The position numbers were made by a program, and so were the translations under genes. The notes under the pieces are model-generated. The model was given only the letters and a program-made list of their open reading frames with translations. It searched no databases and was not told the origin of the DNA. Shown here one piece after another: positions 30,762 through 35,137 of a stretch of 35,137 bases of DNA. The DNA is from a virus. The DNA is taken from IMG/VR virus record IMGVR_UViG_3300034160_000033, positions 1 to 35,137 of that record. One strand, 5' to 3'. How positions within the stretch are numbered: position 1 is the stretch's first letter; each line of letters begins with the position of its first letter.

Positions 30762-32376
30762 GACTTGCTCCTAATGCGCGGGATTGAATGTAGTCGATTG
30801 CCTCTTGACGCTTCTTAGCAACTGCATCAGCCCCCCAGCTACTAAAAAACTTCTGGAACATATTTTGCGTCTGTTGTTCATGCGTGCCACCAGCAAGAGC
30901 AACAAGCTCCGCTTCTGTAAGCGCAGACCCATTAATCATAACAGGGGTTTTTTCGGTGCTGCTACTCAGCACCTGCATTGTTCCAGCAAGGTTTTGCAAT
31001 GCGAAGTTGCCACCAAGGCCGCGCTTCTTTGCCGCGGCTGCATACATTGGAAAGCTGTCAGAGAACGCAGCAAGTTGTGGCTGCTGTGGCCACGATTTCA
31101 TTATGGCTTCTGTCTCTGCGTCCATATCTTTGTTTTGCAAGCGGGCCTCTGCATTCGCAGCTGATTCTGCCTGGCGCTCTTCTGCACGAGCTCGAAGTCT
31201 GAGATCAGCTTGCTTAAAGCCTAAGTCGGCTTGGTCTTTGGCCGCGCCTCGCTGGAAGTTCAAAGCTCCTAAAACATCCTGGAACGATTGACCATCCTTG
31301 CGTCCGCTTTGTTTCTGCTCTGCCGCTGCTAACCCAGCGGCTATTGTCATTCCATCGGGAGCATTCTTTTGCCCTTTTTCAGCTGCACGCTCTTGCTGCA
31401 TTATCAAATTGCGTACCATCTTATAACCAGGAAAACCAACCTTACCAGAAGCATAATCCTCTAGCGCATCCGTCCATGGTGTTTCCTTCTCAGGATCATC
31501 GGCCTTTTCTGGTGTCCAATCTGCTGATCTTCCATCACGCAAGTTCGTAATCTGCCTATTGGTCTCATGCAACGCGGCCGTTTCCGCATTGATTGCCTCT
31601 GCGCCGCGAGCCTGTTGTGCCGTCTTTGACCCCTCAAACGCTTGTGCATCAGCGCGGGCTTGCGCGATTTGCGCATCAGTGGGCATTACGCCGCGTGCCG
31701 AACCTGAATTGAGTTCTTGTGGAAGCACGTCAGTCGACCGCGCCATAAAGTTCGGCGTCGCGGCAATTGCAGGCTGACTAGGCGCAGTCTTTGACACCAC
31801 ATTGCCTTGAGTCACAGGTGTTGGGATTGCTGGTTGAGTAGCTGTAGCCGGAATACCCAGCGCCCCCTCAACAAGAGGTGTTCCTACCGCCACAGCTCCT
31901 TTTGGTATAGCAGTTACAATATCTGTACCGCTGCCAATGGCTGAACGAAAAGATTCGCCAGCGTGCCTTGCTGCAGTAAAGACTGGGTTTTCTGTGCTAG
32001 CCACTCGCGCAGTACCCGGTGCATTTTCCGTACTTGCAGTCCACGCTCCGCGATCTCCAAGGTCTTGTCTAAGCTGTGCGTCGTTCAGACTAATCGGTCC
32101 GCCCATCCAACCCTGAGATTGCCGCACTTGCGCTGGTGCAAGCGGAACATTTGATGGGTCAGGCGCCTGCAGCGACATTATCTCCTTAGCAACCGGCACA
32201 GAAGTTCCAATCGGAATATTCATCTGCGTGACAGGAGCGTTTCTCGTAGCCATAAACGCGTCACTGATCTGCGGATCATCCGCTTGTGGCTCTCGCCCAA
32301 ACACCGCACGCTGCCGCTGAGCAGCACGCACCGCGTCAACATTTACCACTGGCTTCCACGCACTATAAGTTGCCAT
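30754..32376 (-). CDS. Internal-virion-like helical protein, 540 aa
   Basis: Starts two bases after the previous gene's stop, with a GTGAG site. The N-terminal half is Pro-, Ala- and Thr-rich and low in structure. Residues about 225-275 and 365-420 are long Gln/Ala/Arg helices (AKDQADLGFKQADLRLRA), as in the ejection proteins of podoviruses. No enzyme motif seen. Its place directly before the polyvalent protein supports a role inside the virion. Confidence 0.72.
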   Translation of the reverse strand: MATYSAWKPVVNVDAVRAAQRQRAVFGREPQADDPQISDAFMATRNAPVTQMNIPIGTSVPVAKEIMSLQAPDPSNVPLAPAQVRQSQGWMGGPISLNDAQLRQDLGDRGAWTASTENAPGTARVASTENPVFTAARHAGESFRSAIGSGTDIVTAIPKGAVAVGTPLVEGALGIPATATQPAIPTPVTQGNVVSKTAPSQPAIAATPNFMARSTDVLPQELNSGSARGVMPTDAQIAQARADAQAFEGSKTAQQARGAEAINAETAALHETNRQITNLRDGRSADWTPEKADDPEKETPWTDALEDYASGKVGFPGYKMVRNLIMQQERAAEKGQKNAPDGMTIAAGLAAAEQKQSGRKDGQSFQDVLGALNFQRGAAKDQADLGFKQADLRLRARAEERQAESAANAEARLQNKDMDAETEAIMKSWPQQPQLAAFSDSFPMYAAAAKKRGLGGNFALQNLAGTMQVLSSSTEKTPVMINGSALTEAELVALAGGTHEQQTQNMFQKFFSSWGADAVAKKRQEAIDYIQSRALGASRG

Positions 32377-32378
32377 GA

Positions 32379-34280
32379 TTATCTCACAGGTCTCGATTGT
32401 TTAACGCCGCCCAGACTAGCCTCACTTACGGACCAAGAACCTGGAGCTTTTATTTCCACAGTCCACGATTCCCCGAGTAGGGCCTCTGCAAGACCCACGG
32501 TTCTGTAAGACTCAAGCAGCGGGTCTTCGACTCCAACGTCGTAAACACTCACAACATCCACTACTTGCCGATTTGCGTCACGGAGTGCACCAGTCACAAC
32601 AAGTTGTACGGGTTGCGTAGCGGCAAGCAGCAAGTTCGCGCTGCCAACAACGGTCGCAGTGTCAGCAAGTGTGAGTCTGCCTGTTTTAATTGAAGCAATA
32701 GCACCCTCTTCGAGTGGGCCTGAGAGTGTCTCCAGGCCGTCAGCGGACAGGCCGTAGAGGGTGTCTCCGTGCGTCACTGCCGCGTGCCAGGGAACGCTGT
32801 ACTCGGTGATAGCGAGCGATTCAGCGTTGATGACGAACACCGAATGCCCAACGGTATCTATTTCATCGCTGCTGACCACACCGCTGAAAATCTCTGCCAG
32901 CGTTCCATCGCCATCTACATTCAGTATTAAGGCAACCTGTCCCTGACCAGATATCTCCGCCAGCGTGCCGTCGCCATCCATGTTGAATCTTAAGCTCATC
33001 TCCCCCGCTGCGGTTATTTCCGCCAGCGTGCCGAACCCAACGATTGAATGTCTCTGAACCAGTTGCCCGGTCGCAGTGATCTCCGCCAGCATTCCGGTGT
33101 CTCCGGATGTGGCGAAAATCTCCGCAAGGGTTCCGTTGCCGAAGAACTCAAACACGCTGTCGGACGTGGCAATGATCTCTGCCAGCGTGCCATCGCCGTT
33201 CATCACGAATACGTTGTCGGAAGTGGAGACAATCTCTGCCAGCGTCCCATCGCCGACCATCTCAAACACAGAAACAACCGGCACCCAGGCGTAGATGCTG
33301 GCATTGGTCCTGACTATTGCGTCTTCCCAATTCGCAATACGCGATTGGATGGAGGCATCGGTGGAAATCTCAGCCGGAATTGTTACCGGGATGCGCGTGA
33401 ATATGCTCGCATCGGTAGAAATCTCATGCTTGGCGGCGCTGCATAGAGAAGATGGGCAATTCTGATTGTCATTAAGCGTCGGACGGCCCCAGATTTGGAC
33501 CGTGATGGGGGCGTATTGCAGGTCTGGGCGGCACTCAGACCAAGAATACTGGCCGTCCCATACGCTTTCAAAGAGCCGTAGTGTAATCCCTTTGCCCGTT
33601 GGAACAGAAACACCAGAAGAACCATAGTATGCTTCAAAATTGACCGGGGTTTGGAGCGTCATTAAGCCCCATTCTTCCGACCCGTTATCAAACCAAGTGG
33701 CGTCTTCTGCGTATCCAGAAAATACGTTGTAAGCTGTCTCCGCCCCACCGGCTACGCCGATCTTAATCTTCGCATCGCTCATGCGCGTTTGAGTCGCGCC
33801 TGAATACCATTCCCACGTTGGGACTGCGCCAGTCCCCAGCGGGGCATCAATTGGTGAACCAAAAATATAGCAATCTAACCCGGTGCCTACTGGTCCGTCC
33901 GCCTTCAATATGATCTTAGTAAGAGTGAACGCTATACCGTCATTAAGCCAAGAAAGCTTGCTATTAAACGGAGAGTAATACGGGTCGTCAGTTCCGCAGC
34001 TAAATAGTGTATGTGGATTAGCAGGGAACGGAGCGGTGTCAGACCGCTTGACTTCTGTGGTGGGGGCGTAGTCTATCCACGGTCTGCCCCCATTCTGGCC
34101 GCATTCGCTTCCACCGACGTTCGGGCAAGTGCTGGCATAAAGGTTATAACCCGCGTTGTCCGAGTCCCAAACGAACTCATGGATCAGCGCGTCCCCGCAG
34201 TAGTTCTCAACATCCATCCGCCCCGCGCAATCGACTTTGCGCAGTTCGGTAAATCCTTCTGGTAGATACTGGATGCTCAT
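32379..34280 (-). CDS. Structural protein with GTLAEI repeats, 633 aa
   Basis: ATG 34280 overlaps the previous stop. The N-terminal 300 residues are beta-rich with many Trp, Gly and several Cys, like a surface or tail protein. Residues about 315-345 hold copies of an STDASI motif, and 341-467 hold seven GTLAEI-type repeats. The C-terminal 150 residues look like a beta-sandwich. It may be a tail, decoration or receptor-contact protein; no family is named. Position between SPRY-like and internal-virion-like genes supports a virion role. Confidence 0.72.
   Translation of the reverse strand: MSIQYLPEGFTELRKVDCAGRMDVENYCGDALIHEFVWDSDNAGYNLYASTCPNVGGSECGQNGGRPWIDYAPTTEVKRSDTAPFPANPHTLFSCGTDDPYYSPFNSKLSWLNDGIAFTLTKIILKADGPVGTGLDCYIFGSPIDAPLGTGAVPTWEWYSGATQTRMSDAKIKIGVAGGAETAYNVFSGYAEDATWFDNGSEEWGLMTLQTPVNFEAYYGSSGVSVPTGKGITLRLFESVWDGQYSWSECRPDLQYAPITVQIWGRPTLNDNQNCPSSLCSAAKHEISTDASIFTRIPVTIPAEISTDASIQSRIANWEDAIVRTNASIYAWVPVVSVFEMVGDGTLAEIVSTSDNVFVMNGDGTLAEIIATSDSVFEFFGNGTLAEIFATSGDTGMLAEITATGQLVQRHSIVGFGTLAEITAAGEMSLRFNMDGDGTLAEISGQGQVALILNVDGDGTLAEIFSGVVSSDEIDTVGHSVFVINAESLAITEYSVPWHAAVTHGDTLYGLSADGLETLSGPLEEGAIASIKTGRLTLADTATVVGSANLLLAATQPVQLVVTGALRDANRQVVDVVSVYDVGVEDPLLESYRTVGLAEALLGESWTVEIKAPGSWSVSEASLGGVKQSRPVR
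32885..33260 (-). repeat. Seven coding repeats of GDGTLAEI type
   Basis: Repeat units begin near 32890, 32953, 33016, 33079, 33118, 33175 and 33232. Their spacings are 63, 63, 63, 39, 57 and 57 bases, all multiples of three. They encode variants of GDGTLAEI separated by 13, 19 or 21 residues. Two period classes meet at a short unit. Confidence 0.88.
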
Positions 34281-35128
34281 GCGAAGTCGTTAATCCTGAA
34301 TGTTCCGGTGGAGTTCAGCGTGCACACGGCCGGGACAAGGAAAGCGCCGAAGAAACTCAGCGTCTGCGTGGCGCCAACCTGCACACCGCCGATCCAGAAG
34401 CCAACCTCGCACGTGGCCGCCGCAGTTACCTCAACAGCAACGCCGATGCGATCTGGCTTAGTCGCCGCTCCAAGGTCAGTAATGGTCCCGCTATTGGCGA
34501 TATGGAATGCCCCGCTCTCGTAGTACAGCAAGCAGCCTGGATTCTCCTCAACCCCTGGCCGTAGCAGCGTCGTCACGTCGCACGGCACCACGCCGAAGCC
34601 GCCAAGCGTTGTGCCATCGGCGCCGTCAACCGTGAACTCCCAATAAAACTTGCAGCCGATCTTCTGGTTGATCCCCCAGCGGTAGACCGCGACCCCTGGG
34701 TCCGCGTTGGCTGCGTTCACCCGCGTCTCGTAGTACGACACGGTGATGTTGTCGCCTCGCGGATCGCGCGCCCAAGTTTGCTCAGGAGGAACAAACACCG
34801 GCGGTATTGGTGGGGATTCCGGGCCGCCGGGCGGTTCTCCAGGCCCGCCACTATCGGCTGGCGCCTCGGCCGCGCCGATCTCTATCCGCAGTGCGTGCCC
34901 GTAGCTGTCAAAGGAATAGACCTGCTGCCCACTTTGGACGTTCCAACTACCAATTCCTGGTATCGAGAAGGAGTCACCGATCCTCATTGGTGGGATGAAA
35001 TTCCAGCGCGCCCCGCGAAAGTAGACACCACCGCCGCCGACAACCAGTCCGCTGTCTTGCGTTAGTTCAATCGGATACGGGCTTGCCGAATTGAACTTGC
35101 CGTAGAATGACCAAGTGATCGCGGCCAT
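34277..35128 (-). CDS. SPRY-like structural protein, 283 aa
   Basis: A beta-rich N-terminal domain (1-92) is joined by a Pro/Gly linker (about 93-115) to a second domain (about 150-275). That domain shows the SPRY/concanavalin pattern: KFYWEFTVDG, GGFGVVP, LLYYESGAFH, DRIGVAVEVTA and EVGFWIGGVQVG. SPRY-like domains bind ligands and are common in phage tail or capsid surface proteins. The start at 35128 is close to the window end, so upstream neighbours are not visible. GC-rich. Confidence 0.78.
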   Translation of the reverse strand: MAAITWSFYGKFNSASPYPIELTQDSGLVVGGGGVYFRGARWNFIPPMRIGDSFSIPGIGSWNVQSGQQVYSFDSYGHALRIEIGAAEAPADSGGPGEPPGGPESPPIPPVFVPPEQTWARDPRGDNITVSYYETRVNAANADPGVAVYRWGINQKIGCKFYWEFTVDGADGTTLGGFGVVPCDVTTLLRPGVEENPGCLLYYESGAFHIANSGTITDLGAATKPDRIGVAVEVTAAATCEVGFWIGGVQVGATQTLSFFGAFLVPAVCTLNSTGTFRINDFA

Positions 35129-35137
35129 CAGAGTGCG

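Noticed and set aside
1-35137. CRISPR array or insertion sequence
   Set aside because: No regularly spaced identical direct repeats with unique spacers, and no transposase-like gene or terminal repeat pair around one. The 32885-33260 repeats are degenerate and coding.

Overview
The window is part of a double-stranded DNA bacteriophage genome, most likely a podovirus-like lytic phage. It has one tightly packed replication and metabolism arm on the plus strand (about 58-22184) and a structural arm on the minus strand (22321-35128) that converge near 22190. Signs of a phage are start/stop overlaps (ATGA, TAATG, GTGA) at most gene junctions, many genes under 100 codons, a family A DNA polymerase, a Sak4-like recombinase, ThyX, an ATP-dependent DNA ligase, phage-carried tRNAs, and a 2748-residue polyvalent internal-virion-type protein. 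I see no integrase, no terminase or capsid gene and no phage RNA polymerase in the window. The promoters I can read are near-perfect host sigma70 promoters, which suggests a proteobacterial-type host. The host itself cannot be named from this sequence.

Plus strand, left to right. 58-1224: small unknown genes. 1235-2203: a self-contained unit of consensus promoter, three-hairpin leader, one gene (1373-2167) and a terminator-like hairpin. 2313-3864: two small genes and a RecB/Cas4-like nuclease with a probable iron-sulfur cluster. 3878-6204: a second consensus promoter, tRNA-Thr(UGU), a 114-nt structured RNA, a tiny HTH protein, the Sak4-like ATPase and two accessory genes. 6319-10084: tRNA-Ile(UAU), a ParB-methyltransferase fusion, a DnaQ-like exonuclease and DNA ligase, with small AT-rich genes between them. 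10797-14006: a DNA polymerase divided between two genes inside its exonuclease domain, with a third small gene between the halves. 14287-19156: a P-loop replication ATPase, ThyX and many small genes, including one with an NrdR-like zinc ribbon. 19157-19420: a noncoding, G-rich, promoter-bearing region that could be an origin. 19421-22184: a winged-helix protein, a dCTP-deaminase-family enzyme and small genes.

Minus strand, in transcription order: a SPRY-like protein (35128-34277), a protein with GTLAEI repeats (34280-32379), an internal-virion-like coiled protein (32376-30754), a 65-residue basic protein, and the giant polyvalent protein, ending at an intrinsic terminator (22192-22215).

How it fits together: PD-(D/E)XK nuclease, Sak4 ATPase, DnaQ exonuclease, ligase, split polymerase and P-loop ATPase form a replication-recombination set. 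The dCTP-deaminase relative, ThyX and the UDG-like domain on the polymerase all act on dUMP/dTMP or uracil in DNA. Base composition is strongly mosaic. Core genes are GC-rich, while small inter-core ORFs, a patch of the polymerase and two domains of the polyvalent protein are AT-rich. The two tRNAs read ACA and AUA, codons expected mainly in that AT-rich fraction.
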